In this document: piece after piece, positions 1 through 8,195 of the stretch
Layout: each line of letters begins with the position of its first letter
How positions within the stretch are numbered: the first letter of the stretch is position 1
Source: Pseudomonas sp.
Lineage (GTDB): Bacteria; Pseudomonadota; Gammaproteobacteria; Pseudomonadales; Pseudomonadaceae
DNA: 51,840 bases
Direction of reading: 5' to 3'
Assembly (NCBI RefSeq): GCF_030684895.1
Contig: NZ_JAUXXP010000071.1
Location: forward strand, 1-51,840
Position numbers and translations under genes: made by a program
Notes under the pieces: model-generated
What the model was told of the DNA's origin: nothing
The model's database searches: none
What the model saw: only the letters and a program-made list of their open reading frames with translations

Positions 1-29
1 CTTTCGAGCAGCCACGCTCGTATCCTCGA

Positions 30-57
30 CCCCGCCCTGTTAGGCGGGGTTTTTTTT
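30..57 (+). terminator. Rho-independent terminator of an upstream gene
   Basis: A 7-bp GC-rich stem (CCCCGCC at 30-36, GGCGGGG at 43-49) with a 6-nt loop is followed by eight T residues (50-57). It points rightward, so it terminates a plus-strand gene ending before the window. By remembered P. aeruginosa gene order that gene could be aceF; this is inference. Confidence 0.85.
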
Positions 58-92
58 AGGTTCTGTACCAAAACTGTGTTGCAGGCTGCTTT

Positions 93-259
93 TGTAGGGT
101 GGGTTAGTGGCGCTGAGGCGTGTGATGGCCGGCACCACGCAATTCGGGCGCCGCGTAACCCACCATTGCGGTTTGCCGGTAGACCGCCATGGTGGGTTAC
201 GGCGCGTTGAAAATCGGTGGTGTTTGCCTGATCCCGGTTCGCGCCTAACCCACACTACA
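93..259. repeat. Compound palindromic intergenic repeat
   Basis: An outer pair (TGTAGGGTGGGTTAG from 93; CTAACCCACACTACA ending at 259) encloses an inner pair (154-172 and 183-201) whose arms CGTAACCCACCATTGCGGT and ACCGCCATGGTGGGTTACG are nearly perfect complements. The core GTAGGGTGG recurs at 10223, and a related GTAGGTTGG lies at 30696, so these belong to a dispersed family. Apart from this element and the terminator at 30-57, I see no gene between 58 and 365. Confidence 0.7.
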
Positions 260-365
260 TTTTACCGCGTTTCATGCACCGTATCGCTGCTCGGGATGAC
301 TCAACATCTAACGGGTACATAGCCTTTTCTAGACTTAAGACAGCGGCAGAAATGTGGGAGGTGGA

Positions 366-896
366 TCAGCCCTTCTGCAGATTACGAATCAGAAAGCTCA
401 GGGCCTTGGCCAGTTCGGCGGCGCCCTTGTGATCACGCACGATGGTCAGCATTGGGCTGCCGTCGTTGGGGTTGCGCAGCACGCAACTGATACCGCTGGT
501 CGGACACTCGTAACGCACGAAAGGGTCGACGCCAAACAGCGGCACGCGCTGATTGCGCACGGCTATATCGGTGCCCTGCTGGCCACGGGTTTCCTCACGC
601 AGCAGCAGCTCGCCGGACTCGCCCTGACGCAGCTGATAGAACAGGTCCTGGCGCTGCGCCTGACCGACCTGATAGGCGGCGCGCAGCGCGTAGGTTTTCA
701 GCAGATCATTGCAGTGCGCCAACAGCGCCTGGCGGTCATTCTGGGTCAGATAAAGGCGTTTCAGTTCGAGCAGGTAATTGCCCTGTTCGGCACTGCTCAA
801 ACCCGCGCCAGGCTCAGCGGCGAACACCGGTGAGGCGGCCATACAGCTAGTCAGCAACACGGCGGATATTAGTTTTCTTGTCAGTCGCAATTGCAT
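366..896 (-). CDS. Secreted hypothetical protein, 176 aa
   Basis: I do not recognise a named family. The protein starts with a basic n-region and a hydrophobic core, with a probable signal peptidase site after SPVFA (about residue 26), so it is probably periplasmic. Two cysteines near the C-terminal third (YECPTSGISC) could form a disulfide. The start is supported by AAGGGTG about 6 nt upstream of the ATG. It is transcribed divergently from dipA across a 78-bp gap, so the two genes may share a promoter region. A role in c-di-GMP signalling is possible only by proximity. Confidence 0.7.
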   Translation of the reverse strand: MQLRLTRKLISAVLLTSCMAASPVFAAEPGAGLSSAEQGNYLLELKRLYLTQNDRQALLAHCNDLLKTYALRAAYQVGQAQRQDLFYQLRQGESGELLLREETRGQQGTDIAVRNQRVPLFGVDPFVRYECPTSGISCVLRNPNDGSPMLTIVRDHKGAAELAKALSFLIRNLQKG

Positions 897-974
897 GATG
901 CACCCTTACCCGACGCTATAAATTGAAGTGAGTCGATTGCCGCTTCGATCAGCATACTGGAAGCCAGCCACCGA

Positions 975-3617
975 ATGAAAAGCCATCCCGATGCCGCGAG
1001 TCGTTTAGCGGCCGAGGTTGTGACGCAGTTGCCAGTGCCTTCGCGCCTTGGCTTGCTGCGTTTCGAGCGCTTGAATGAAGCCAGCTGGGCTCTGCTGTAT
1101 CTCGACGCGGGCTGCGAACAACAGTTTGGCCTACCCGCTCATGAACTCTGCTCCCTGCTCGATGCGCCCTACGCCAGCCTGATGGAACCTGCGGTTCGCC
1201 ACCAGCTGCACGACAGTATTGCGCAACAGCTTGCCGACCGTCGGCACTACAGCGTGCAGTACTGCCTGCACACCCCGCGCGGCAGCCTGACACTGATGGA
1301 AGTGGGCGAAGCCTTCAAGCAACGCGGGCGGCATCTGCTGCGCGGCTATTTGCTGGTGATGAACGAGCAGACCGCTCCCTCGCCACAGACCCTCGAACTC
1401 TACCAGCGCAGCCAGGCCGAGCTGCAGGCGCAGCAGCAACGCACGCAGGCCCAGCAACAGTTGATCGTCACCCTCGCGCGCCATCATTACGGCGACAGCG
1501 ACCCCTTGCGTGAAGCCGCCGAACTGATCAGCAAAAGCGCCTGCGAGCTGTATGGCGTCAGCCGCGTCGGCATCTGGAACCTCAATCAACATGTGCTGCA
1601 AGCGGTGGCCCTCTATCAACAGGACCAGGGCCGGTATGTCGCCCAGGACGATATCGACGCCAGCCCCTACCCCGCCTACCTGCAGGCGCTGCACAGCGGC
1701 CGAGCGCTGGACGCGCATGACGCGCACCAGGACCCGCGCACCTGCGAGCTGAGCAGCAGCTACCTGCTGCCTATGGGCATCACCTCCATGCTTGATGCCA
1801 GCATCCGCATCGCCGGTGAAGTGGTGGGCGTACTGTGCCTGGAACATATCGGCGGGCCGCGCACCTGGCAGGCCGACGAAATCGCCTTTGCCGGCGAGCT
1901 GGCCGACCAGTACGCCCAGGTGCTGACCAATCAGCAACGGCGCTCCGCGGCCAATGCCCTGTACCTGTTCCAGCGCGCCGTTGAGCAGAGTTCCAGCGCC
2001 TTTATCCTGCTCGACCGCGATGGCCTGGTGGAGTACGTCAACCCAAGCTTTACCGCCATCACCCTGTACAGCGCCAGCGAAGTGCAGGGCCGCCGCCTGT
2101 CCGAAATCCCCGCCCTGGAAAACCTCAGTGATCTGCTGTTCGACGCGCGCTCCAGCCTGGCCGAACACAACAGCTGGCAGGGTGAATTCAAGAGCCGGCG
2201 CAAGAACCTCGACCCCTACTGGGGCCAGCTGTCGCTGTCCAAAGTGCATGCCGACGACGGCAGCCTGACCCATTACATCGGCATCTACGAAGACGTTACC
2301 GCGAGCAAGCAGGCGCAGCAGCATATCGAGCGCCTGGCGTTTCGCGACAACCTCACCGGGCTGGGCAACCGCTACGCCTTTATCCGCTCGCTGGAAGATC
2401 ACTTCAGCGCGCACCCCGGCAAGCCGATCAGCCTGCTGCTGGTGGATATCGACAACTTTAAGCGGATCAACGACAGCCTTGGCCACCAGACCGGCGACAA
2501 ACTGCTGGTCAGCCTGGCGCGCCGTCTGCGCAACACCCTGCATCCCAGCAGCGTGCTGGCGCGCTTTGCCAGCAACGAATTCGCCGTGCTGCTCGAAGCC
2601 AATCAGGCCGACAGCCAGCTGGTGGCGCAGAAGCTGCTGCACACCCTGGACAAGCCGCTGTTTGTCGACAACCAGCTGATCAGCGTCACCGGTTCCATCG
2701 GCCTGGGCTGCGCGCCCGAGCATGGCGACGACCCGCAAACCCTGATGAAGCACACCGGCCTGGCCCTGCATAAAGCCAAGGCCAACGGCAAAAACCAGCT
2801 GCAAGTGTTTACCGATGTGCTGAATGCCGAGGCGCACTACAAGCTGTTCGTTGAGAGCAACCTGCGCCGCGCGCTGATGCAGAACGAGCTGGAAGTGTTC
2901 TACCAGCCCAAGCTGTGCCTGAAGAGCGGCCGACTGCTGGGCCTGGAAGCGCTGCTGCGCTGGCATCACCCGGACAAGGGCATGATCAGCCCGGACAAAT
3001 TTATCAGCGTGGCGGAAGAAACTGGCCTGATTATCCCCATCGGCAAATGGGTCACTCGCCAGGCCTGCCGCATGAGTAAACAGCTGATCGCCGTCGGCCA
3101 CATGCCGCTGCAGATGGCCATCAATCTGTCGCCCAAACAGTTCTCCGACCCGGACCTGGTCGGCGAGATCGCCGCCATCCTCCACGAAGAACAGCTCGAC
3201 CCCGCGCTGCTTGAACTTGAGCTGACCGAAAGCCTGCTGCTGGAAGCCACCGACGATACCCGCCACCAGCTCAGCCGCCTGAAAAGCCTGGGCCTGACCC
3301 TGGCCATGGACGACTTCGGCACCGGTTACTCCTCGCTCAGCTACCTGAAGAAATTCCCCATCGATGTGATCAAGATTGATCGCAGCTTTATCAAGGACAT
3401 CCCGGAGAATCAGGACGACATGGAAATCACCTCGGCAGTGATCGCCATGGCGCATAACCTGAAACTCAAGGTGGTGGCCGAAGGTATCGAGACGGCGGCG
3501 CAGCTGAGTTTCCTTCGCCGCCAGCAATGCGATATCGGCCAGGGCTACCTGTTCGACAAACCCATCGCCAGCCGCGACCTACTGGAAAGCCTCAAGCGTT
3601 ATCCAAACCGAGGCTAG
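975..3617 (+). CDS. dipA: c-di-GMP phosphodiesterase DipA (PAS-GAF-PAS-degenerate GGDEF-EAL)
   Basis: This 880-aa protein has an N-terminal PAS-like region (about 20-130), a Gln-rich helix (about 135-170), a GAF domain (about 180-320), a second PAS (about 325-445), a GGDEF domain (about 450-615) and an EAL domain (about 630-875). The diguanylate cyclase signature is degenerate: A532-S533-N534-E535-F536 replaces GGDEF, so synthesis of c-di-GMP is not expected. The EAL site is intact (E658-A659-L660, then DDFGTGYSSL, IKIDRSF and VVAEGIET), which predicts hydrolysis of c-di-GMP to pGpG. As I recall, P. aeruginosa DipA (also called Pch), a phosphodiesterase tied to biofilm dispersion and CheA, has the same domain order and ASNEF motif, and also lies just upstream of msrA. 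No transmembrane segments are visible, so it should be cytosolic. Confidence 0.88.
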   Translation: MKSHPDAASRLAAEVVTQLPVPSRLGLLRFERLNEASWALLYLDAGCEQQFGLPAHELCSLLDAPYASLMEPAVRHQLHDSIAQQLADRRHYSVQYCLHTPRGSLTLMEVGEAFKQRGRHLLRGYLLVMNEQTAPSPQTLELYQRSQAELQAQQQRTQAQQQLIVTLARHHYGDSDPLREAAELISKSACELYGVSRVGIWNLNQHVLQAVALYQQDQGRYVAQDDIDASPYPAYLQALHSGRALDAHDAHQDPRTCELSSSYLLPMGITSMLDASIRIAGEVVGVLCLEHIGGPRTWQADEIAFAGELADQYAQVLTNQQRRSAANALYLFQRAVEQSSSAFILLDRDGLVEYVNPSFTAITLYSASEVQGRRLSEIPALENLSDLLFDARSSLAEHNSWQGEFKSRRKNLDPYWGQLSLSKVHADDGSLTHYIGIYEDVTASKQAQQHIERLAFRDNLTGLGNRYAFIRSLEDHFSAHPGKPISLLLVDIDNFKRINDSLGHQTGDKLLVSLARRLRNTLHPSSVLARFASNEFAVLLEANQADSQLVAQKLLHTLDKPLFVDNQLISVTGSIGLGCAPEHGDDPQTLMKHTGLALHKAKANGKNQLQVFTDVLNAEAHYKLFVESNLRRALMQNELEVFYQPKLCLKSGRLLGLEALLRWHHPDKGMISPDKFISVAEETGLIIPIGKWVTRQACRMSKQLIAVGHMPLQMAINLSPKQFSDPDLVGEIAAILHEEQLDPALLELELTESLLLEATDDTRHQLSRLKSLGLTLAMDDFGTGYSSLSYLKKFPIDVIKIDRSFIKDIPENQDDMEITSAVIAMAHNLKLKVVAEGIETAAQLSFLRRQQCDIGQGYLFDKPIASRDLLESLKRYPNRG

Positions 3618-3678
3618 CTGTAACAAGCTCGCCCTTTGACGGTCTATGACACACATGCTTCTGCTGAGGAAATGGCTC

Positions 3679-4326
3679 ATGGTTCTGCGCTCGCAAATTC
3701 TCGCCCACAAACTCGAACTGCCCACCGCCGAGCAGGCCCTGCCTGGCCGCGCCGAAGCCATGGCGGTGCCCGCTGCGCATTTCGTCAACGGCAACGCACT
3801 GCAAGGGCCATTTCCCGCTGGCCTAGAACAGGCGGTATTCGCCCTGGGCTGTTTTTGGGGCGCCGAGCGACGCTTCTGGCAGCAGCCGGGCGTGTGGAGT
3901 ACGGCGGTTGGCTATGCCGGCGGCCATACGCCAAACCCGACCTATGACGAAACCTGCTCGGGCCTGACCGGCCACACCGAAGTGGTGCTGGTGGTGTTCG
4001 ATCCAAAGCTCACCAGCTACGCCGCACTGCTGAAAGTGTTCTGGGAGGCGCACAACCCAACCCAGGGCATGCGCCAGGGTAACGACACGGGCAGTCAGTA
4101 CCGTTCGGCGATCTACTGCTACGGCGCTGAACAGCTGGCGGCAGCAAAGAGCACGCAGACGCAGTTCCAGGCCGAATTGAGCAAAGCCGGTTTCGGCGCC
4201 ATCACCACCGAAGTGCGCGAGGCGCCGCCGTTCTACTACGCTGAGGCCTATCACCAGCAGTACTTGGCGAAGAATCCTGGCGGCTACTGCGGCCTGGGCG
4301 GCACGGGCGCCTGCCTGCCGGGCTGA
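3679..4326 (+). CDS. msrA: Peptide-methionine (S)-S-oxide reductase MsrA
   Basis: MsrA reduces methionine-S-sulfoxide in proteins and free methionine, using thioredoxin. The catalytic motif [11 protein letters not shown] is near residue 53, followed by the conserved block [13 protein letters not shown] and the [20 protein letters not shown] substrate region. The C-terminal [12 protein letters not shown] carries the resolving cysteines. The open frame extends upstream to 3646, but I chose ATG 3679: it has GAGGA 8 nt upstream and gives a 215-aa protein starting MVLRSQIL, as in Pseudomonas MsrA. It follows dipA by 61 bp on the same strand and may be co-transcribed. Confidence 0.95.
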   Translation: MVLRSQILAHKLELPTAEQALPGRAEAMAVPAAHFVNGNALQGPFPAGLEQAVFALGCFWGAERRFWQQPGVWSTAVGYAGGHTPNPTYDETCSGLTGHTEVVLVVFDPKLTSYAALLKVFWEAHNPTQGMRQGNDTGSQYRSAIYCYGAEQLAAAKSTQTQFQAELSKAGFGAITTEVREAPPFYYAEAYHQQYLAKNPGGYCGLGGTGACLPG

Positions 4327-4344
4327 TACAGAGGGGATAGCGCG

Positions 4345-4542
4345 ATGGAACTCAGCAGCCTGACCAACCAGGTTTCTACCCAGGCAGCGGCTCAGGCCTC
4401 TGCCCTGGCCTCATTGCTGTTGCTGCGCAAGACCCTGGAATTGCAGGCTGCCAGCATCGGCGGCCTGGTTGAGGCCGCCACGCCGGCCAGCGCGCCGAGC
4501 AATCCGCCAAACCTGGGCAATAGCGTCGACGTAGTGGTTTAG
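4345..4542 (+). CDS. Small YjfB-like putative motility protein, 65 aa
   Basis: This short protein has an amphipathic, Ala/Gln-rich N-terminal helix and a C-terminal PNLGNSVDVVV. That tail resembles the P-x-LGxxIDIxV end of the YjfB family (annotated as putative motility protein in Pfam). GAGGGG lies 8 nt before the ATG and the gap from msrA is 18 bp, so it probably sits in the msrA transcript. Its stop codon interlocks with that of the convergent FAD oxidoreductase (4-bp overlap). Function is unproven; the motility link comes only from the family name. Confidence 0.7.
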   Translation: MELSSLTNQVSTQAAAQASALASLLLLRKTLELQAASIGGLVEAATPASAPSNPPNLGNSVDVVV

Positions 4543-6191
4543 CTCGCTACATTCGCCGCCGCACTGCTATCGGCGGCCGTTTCCGCCTTCCAGCTTCTCA
4601 ATAGCTTGCCGACCTTGTAACCACGCCAGCCAAGCATGCGTGAAGCGGTCAACACGCCGGCCATCAGCGCGCCGCCAACGCCCGCAGTCACCGTATCGGC
4701 GCCGGTCAGATACAGGCCCTTGATCGGCGTCTGGCTGTGAATCCAGTGCTGCTCGAAGCGTTGCACCGTATGGTCGATGCCATAGATCTCGCCCTGCTCG
4801 TTCCACTGATACCACTCGGTGGACAGCGGCGTGCCCAGCTCGCAGAAGTCCAGCGCACCGCGCAGTTGCGGCTGATGCTGGTAGAGGGTTTCCAGCAGCG
4901 GTGCAGTCAGCTCGGCCTTGAACGCCTCGTAGTCGGCGCCACGCTTGCCCCAGGTCGTGCCCTTCCACTGGGCGAACCACTGTGGCTGGGTCGGCGCGAC
5001 GATTTCCACCGTGGCCTTGTTCGGGTAGTGCGCATCCCAGGCCGGGTCCTTGGCCGAGGGGAAGCTGATATAGATCAGCGGCATTGCCGGGTTCTGCCCC
5101 GCCATAAAGCTGCTGACGTTATGGTCATGATCGTGCGTCGGATAGACCCAGTAGTTGGTCTTCGGCAGCTTCAACTCGGCGGCGCTGCCCTTGAAGCCGG
5201 CGTACAGGCACAGGGTGGCGGCCGACAGCTTGACCTTGGGCAGTTGCTCCAGCAGGCCATATTCGCTGGCCACCTGATGGTCGAGCAGGCGGGTATAGGT
5301 CGGCACCAGGCCGGCGCAGCTGACAATCTGTGGCGCACGAATCTCGAAGCCGTCTTTCTGCATGCGTACGCCGACCGCACGCCCCTTCTCCACCAGAATC
5401 TTGTCGACCCCGGCATAGGTGAACACCTGGCCGCCCGCCGCCTCGATCACCGGGATAATAGTTTCGGAAATCTTCGTCGCACCGCCCACCGGGTAGTTGC
5501 CGCCAGTGATGTAGTGCTTGGCGACCATGGCGTGCATCACGAAGGCGGCTTCGGCCGGCGGCAGGCCGTAATCGCCCCACTGCGCGGTGAGCACACCGAT
5601 CAACTCCTGATTGCTGGTCAGGCCTTCGAGCACTTCACGGGTGGTTTTGAAGAAGTAATCCGGCAGCCACAGGCGGCGCAGCTTGCTGTAGAGCATGCCC
5701 AATGAGCGCGGCAGCGCCTGGCCGGCGAAGAAGCGCGGCACCTTGGCGCTGACCTCGCTAAGCAGGTCGACATAGCGCTCAAGCAACGCCGCTTCACCGG
5801 GGAAGTGGCGCGTCATCTCGGCCTTGAATTCCTCGCGCCCGGCCACGTAGTCATAGGTCTTGTCACCGATGACGATGCGGTCATAGTGCGCATCCATCGG
5901 CGCCCACTCCAGCTTGCCGTCGCTGATCACATCGAACACCCGGCGGATCGCCGACCAGGGTTTGTGCACCTCGCCGATGTAATGCACGCCCACATCCCAC
6001 TCATAGCCTTCGCGCTCATAGCTGTGGGTGTAGCCGCCGGCGGTGTAGTGCTGCTCCAGCACGCACACGCGCTTGCCGAGCTTGGCCAGCAGCGCGGCGG
6101 TGGTCAGGCCACCGATGCCGGAGCCGATAATGATGGCGTCGTAATCACCCTGAACCAGGCGCGGACGCAAGCGGGTACCAGTGCGTTTCAT
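4539..6191 (-). CDS. Phytoene desaturase/retinol saturase-like FAD oxidoreductase
   Basis: The 550-aa protein opens with a dinucleotide-binding fold (IIIGSGIGGLTTAALLAKLG, then the acidic end of beta-2 in CVLEQH) and the family's AGGYTHSYER segment. The C-terminus has the second FAD-contact block GADTVTAGVGGALMAG. This is the layout of the phytoene desaturase/carotenoid isomerase/retinol saturase superfamily, which oxidises, reduces or isomerises polyunsaturated lipids; the substrate cannot be read from sequence. The ATG has AGGAG 6 nt upstream. It is divergent from a PadR-type regulator, with two inverted-repeat operator candidates between them, so it is the likely regulatory target. It lies about 20 kb from the aryl polyene genes, with no sign of a functional link. 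Confidence 0.8.
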   Translation of the reverse strand: MKRTGTRLRPRLVQGDYDAIIIGSGIGGLTTAALLAKLGKRVCVLEQHYTAGGYTHSYEREGYEWDVGVHYIGEVHKPWSAIRRVFDVISDGKLEWAPMDAHYDRIVIGDKTYDYVAGREEFKAEMTRHFPGEAALLERYVDLLSEVSAKVPRFFAGQALPRSLGMLYSKLRRLWLPDYFFKTTREVLEGLTSNQELIGVLTAQWGDYGLPPAEAAFVMHAMVAKHYITGGNYPVGGATKISETIIPVIEAAGGQVFTYAGVDKILVEKGRAVGVRMQKDGFEIRAPQIVSCAGLVPTYTRLLDHQVASEYGLLEQLPKVKLSAATLCLYAGFKGSAAELKLPKTNYWVYPTHDHDHNVSSFMAGQNPAMPLIYISFPSAKDPAWDAHYPNKATVEIVAPTQPQWFAQWKGTTWGKRGADYEAFKAELTAPLLETLYQHQPQLRGALDFCELGTPLSTEWYQWNEQGEIYGIDHTVQRFEQHWIHSQTPIKGLYLTGADTVTAGVGGALMAGVLTASRMLGWRGYKVGKLLRSWKAETAADSSAAANVAS

Positions 6192-6215
6192 GGGAAGCTC
6201 CTGCGTTATTTTTGT

Positions 6216-6233
6216 TATGCAATTTTTTGCATA
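6216..6233. promoter_or_regulatory. Putative PadR operator 1
   Basis: TATGCAA-TTTT-TTGCATA is a perfect inverted repeat with 7-bp arms and a 4-nt spacer. It lies 25 bp upstream of the oxidoreductase ATG (6191) in the 127-bp divergent intergenic region. A near copy with the same spacing is at 6253-6270. Confidence 0.6.
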
Positions 6234-6252
6234 CTAGACAGCGATTGGAGTC

Positions 6253-6270
6253 GATGCAACTTTTTGCATA
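6253..6270. promoter_or_regulatory. Putative PadR operator 2
   Basis: ATGCAA-CTTT-TTGCAT (arms at 6254-6259 and 6264-6269) repeats the first operator with the same 4-nt spacer; the two centres are 37 bp apart. A -10-like TATACT follows at 6276-6281, pointing to the PadR gene, so occupancy would be expected to affect its promoter (autoregulation). Inference from position and symmetry. Confidence 0.55.
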
Positions 6271-6318
6271 ATCCGTATACTGCGGCGCACCTCCAACAGC
6301 AGCCGGTGAAACCCGCCT

Positions 6319-6855
6319 ATGTCGCTCAAGCACGCCATCCTTATCCTCCTGGAAAGCGAACCTGGCAGCGGCTACGACCTGCTCAAGCGCTTCAAGGATG
6401 GCCTTGGCTACTTCTGGAACGCCAAGCACCAGCAGGTCTATCTGGAGCTGAAAAAGCTCAGTGAAGCCGGCTGGCTGGAATTCGAGGCGCAGGCCCAGGA
6501 CACCCGCCCGGACAAGAAGAACTACCGCCTTACGCCGGCCGGCCACACCGAGCTGCTGCGCTGGCTGGGCGAGCCGGTGCAGCCGAACACCATCAACGAT
6601 GCGTTGCTGGTGAAGCTGTACGCCGGTGCGCATACCTCGCTGGATAACCTGCGCGAGGAAATGCAGCGCCATGTCGCCGTACACCGCAAGACCCTGGACA
6701 GCCTGCTGAACATCGAGCGCGACTACCAGGCCTTGCCCGATGAGCAACGCCAGGCGCTGCGCCTGCCCTACCTGACCCTGCGCCGCGGCATACTCGGCGA
6801 ACAGTCCTGGCTGACCTGGGCGGATGAAGTCGAGCAAGAACTGCGGAAAAACTAA
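6319..6855 (+). CDS. PadR-family transcriptional regulator
   Basis: The 178-aa protein begins MSLKHAILILLESEPGSGYD, the standard opening of the PadR winged helix (helix 1 then GYD/LLKRF). The wing region is around QVYLELKKLSEAGWLEFE and the DKKNYRLTPAG strand follows. The C-terminal half (about 85-178) is helical and fits the PadR/Vir dimerisation and ligand domain. PadR proteins usually repress a neighbouring gene and respond to phenolic or hydrophobic ligands. The likely targets are itself and the divergent FAD oxidoreductase, through the two TATGCAA-N4-TTGCATA sites. Confidence 0.9.
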   Translation: MSLKHAILILLESEPGSGYDLLKRFKDGLGYFWNAKHQQVYLELKKLSEAGWLEFEAQAQDTRPDKKNYRLTPAGHTELLRWLGEPVQPNTINDALLVKLYAGAHTSLDNLREEMQRHVAVHRKTLDSLLNIERDYQALPDEQRQALRLPYLTLRRGILGEQSWLTWADEVEQELRKN

Positions 6856-6941
6856 GCGCCGCAGAACTCACTGGCAATTGCTGCCAGCTGATAGGCAAAC
6901 CGCTAGACTGCCAGCCAATAGCCACCATCGCTGATACCCGC

Positions 6942-8195
6942 ATGCCTGCGACCTCCGCCTACATATCCCCCGATCAGCTGTGCGTCGGCCTGTATATCCA
7001 GCTCGAACTGGCCTGGTGGGAACACAACTTTGCCTTCAGCAACTTCAAGATCAAGGATGAGGCGCAGATCAGCGCGCTGCGCGCCCTCGGCCTGGAGCGC
7101 CTGCGTTATGACCCGGCGCGCAGTGATTGCCCGCCGCTGGCCGCCAGCCCGGCTCCGCTTGCGGCCGAGCCCGTAACAGCGCCGACGCCCAGCCCGGCCG
7201 CACAAGCCAGCCAGGCCCGCGCGGAAAAGCTCAAGGCGTTGCGCAAACGCCTGGCCGAGGTGGACCGCAAATTCGTCCAGGCCAGCCAACAGGTCAAGAC
7301 GCTGAACCAGACCCTGCGCAGCCGCCCGGAAGATGCCAGCAAACAGGCCGGCGAGATTGTCGGCGCCATGGTCGACACCCTGCTCGGCGGCAGCGGCGTG
7401 GTGTTGCACAGCATCAACAGCAAGGCCGCCGAAGACAGCTACTTGCACTCGCTGAACGTTACCGTGCTGAGCCTGATGCTCGGTCGCCAACTCGGTCTGG
7501 ACAGCGAGGACTGCCATATCCTCGGCATGGGGGCATTGCTGCACGATGTCGGCAAGCTGGAAGTACCGAGCAAGGTGCTGCTGAAAAGCGAGCCGTTGAC
7601 CCGCCCCGAGCAGCAACTGCTACAACTGCACTGCGAGTTCGGCCTGCGCATGGGCCATAAACTGATGCTGGATGATGAGGTGCTGCGCATCATCAACGAG
7701 CACCACGAGTACTGCGACGGCAGCGGCTACCCGCGCCAGCTGCGCGAGGTCGCCATCGGCCGACTCAGCCGCCTGGTGTGCATCACCAACCAGTTCGACA
7801 ACCTGTGTAACCCGCTCAACCCGCGTGACGGCCTGAGCCCGCACGAGGCGCTGGCGCTGATGTTCAAGCAATACAGTGCGCGCTTCGATGCGGTGGCGCT
7901 CAAGGCCTTTATCCGGGTGATGGGCATCTACCCGCCGGGTAGCCTGGTGCAGCTGGAGGATCAGCGCTATGGCCTGGTACTGGGTATGAACCCCAGCCAG
8001 CCGCTGAAACCGACGTTGATTGTCTACGACGCCGCCGTGCCCAAGAACGAGGCGCTGATCATCGATCTGGAACAGGAGCCACGCCTGAGCATCGCCGCCA
8101 GCCTGCGCCCGGCCCAGCTGCCGCGCGAAGCGCTGGAGTACCTCAATCCGCGCCAGCAGCTGACGTACTTCGTTGAGCCTAGCCAGAGCCGTTAG
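6942..8195 (+). CDS. HD-GYP domain protein with DUF3391, probable c-di-GMP phosphodiesterase
   Basis: The N-terminus (about 1-110) matches the DUF3391 module often found before HD-GYP domains. A Pro/Ala-rich linker and a short coiled segment follow, then the HD-GYP domain (about 135-330). Metal and catalytic motifs are intact: H201-D202-x-G204-K205 and H254-H255-E256 with D259-G260-x-G262-Y263-P264. HD-GYP proteins hydrolyse c-di-GMP, often through to GMP. No membrane segment or receiver domain is seen. The stop overlaps that of the convergent rlmJ by 4 bp. With dipA this makes two predicted c-di-GMP-degrading enzymes within 7 kb. Confidence 0.9.
   Translation: MPATSAYISPDQLCVGLYIQLELAWWEHNFAFSNFKIKDEAQISALRALGLERLRYDPARSDCPPLAASPAPLAAEPVTAPTPSPAAQASQARAEKLKALRKRLAEVDRKFVQASQQVKTLNQTLRSRPEDASKQAGEIVGAMVDTLLGGSGVVLHSINSKAAEDSYLHSLNVTVLSLMLGRQLGLDSEDCHILGMGALLHDVGKLEVPSKVLLKSEPLTRPEQQLLQLHCEFGLRMGHKLMLDDEVLRIINEHHEYCDGSGYPRQLREVAIGRLSRLVCITNQFDNLCNPLNPRDGLSPHEALALMFKQYSARFDAVALKAFIRVMGIYPPGSLVQLEDQRYGLVLGMNPSQPLKPTLIVYDAAVPKNEALIIDLEQEPRLSIAASLRPAQLPREALEYLNPRQQLTYFVEPSQSR

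Noticed and set aside
1131..3527. 798-codon minus-strand open frame opposite dipA
   Set aside because: It is an antisense shadow: dipA has clear PAS, GAF and EAL motifs in the plus frame, and the shadow reads as low-complexity Ala/Gln/Val-rich protein, typical of high-GC codon bias.
4737..5705. 322-codon plus-strand frame opposite the FAD oxidoreductase
   Set aside because: No domain or ribosome-binding site; the minus-strand gene has FAD-binding motifs and a good start.
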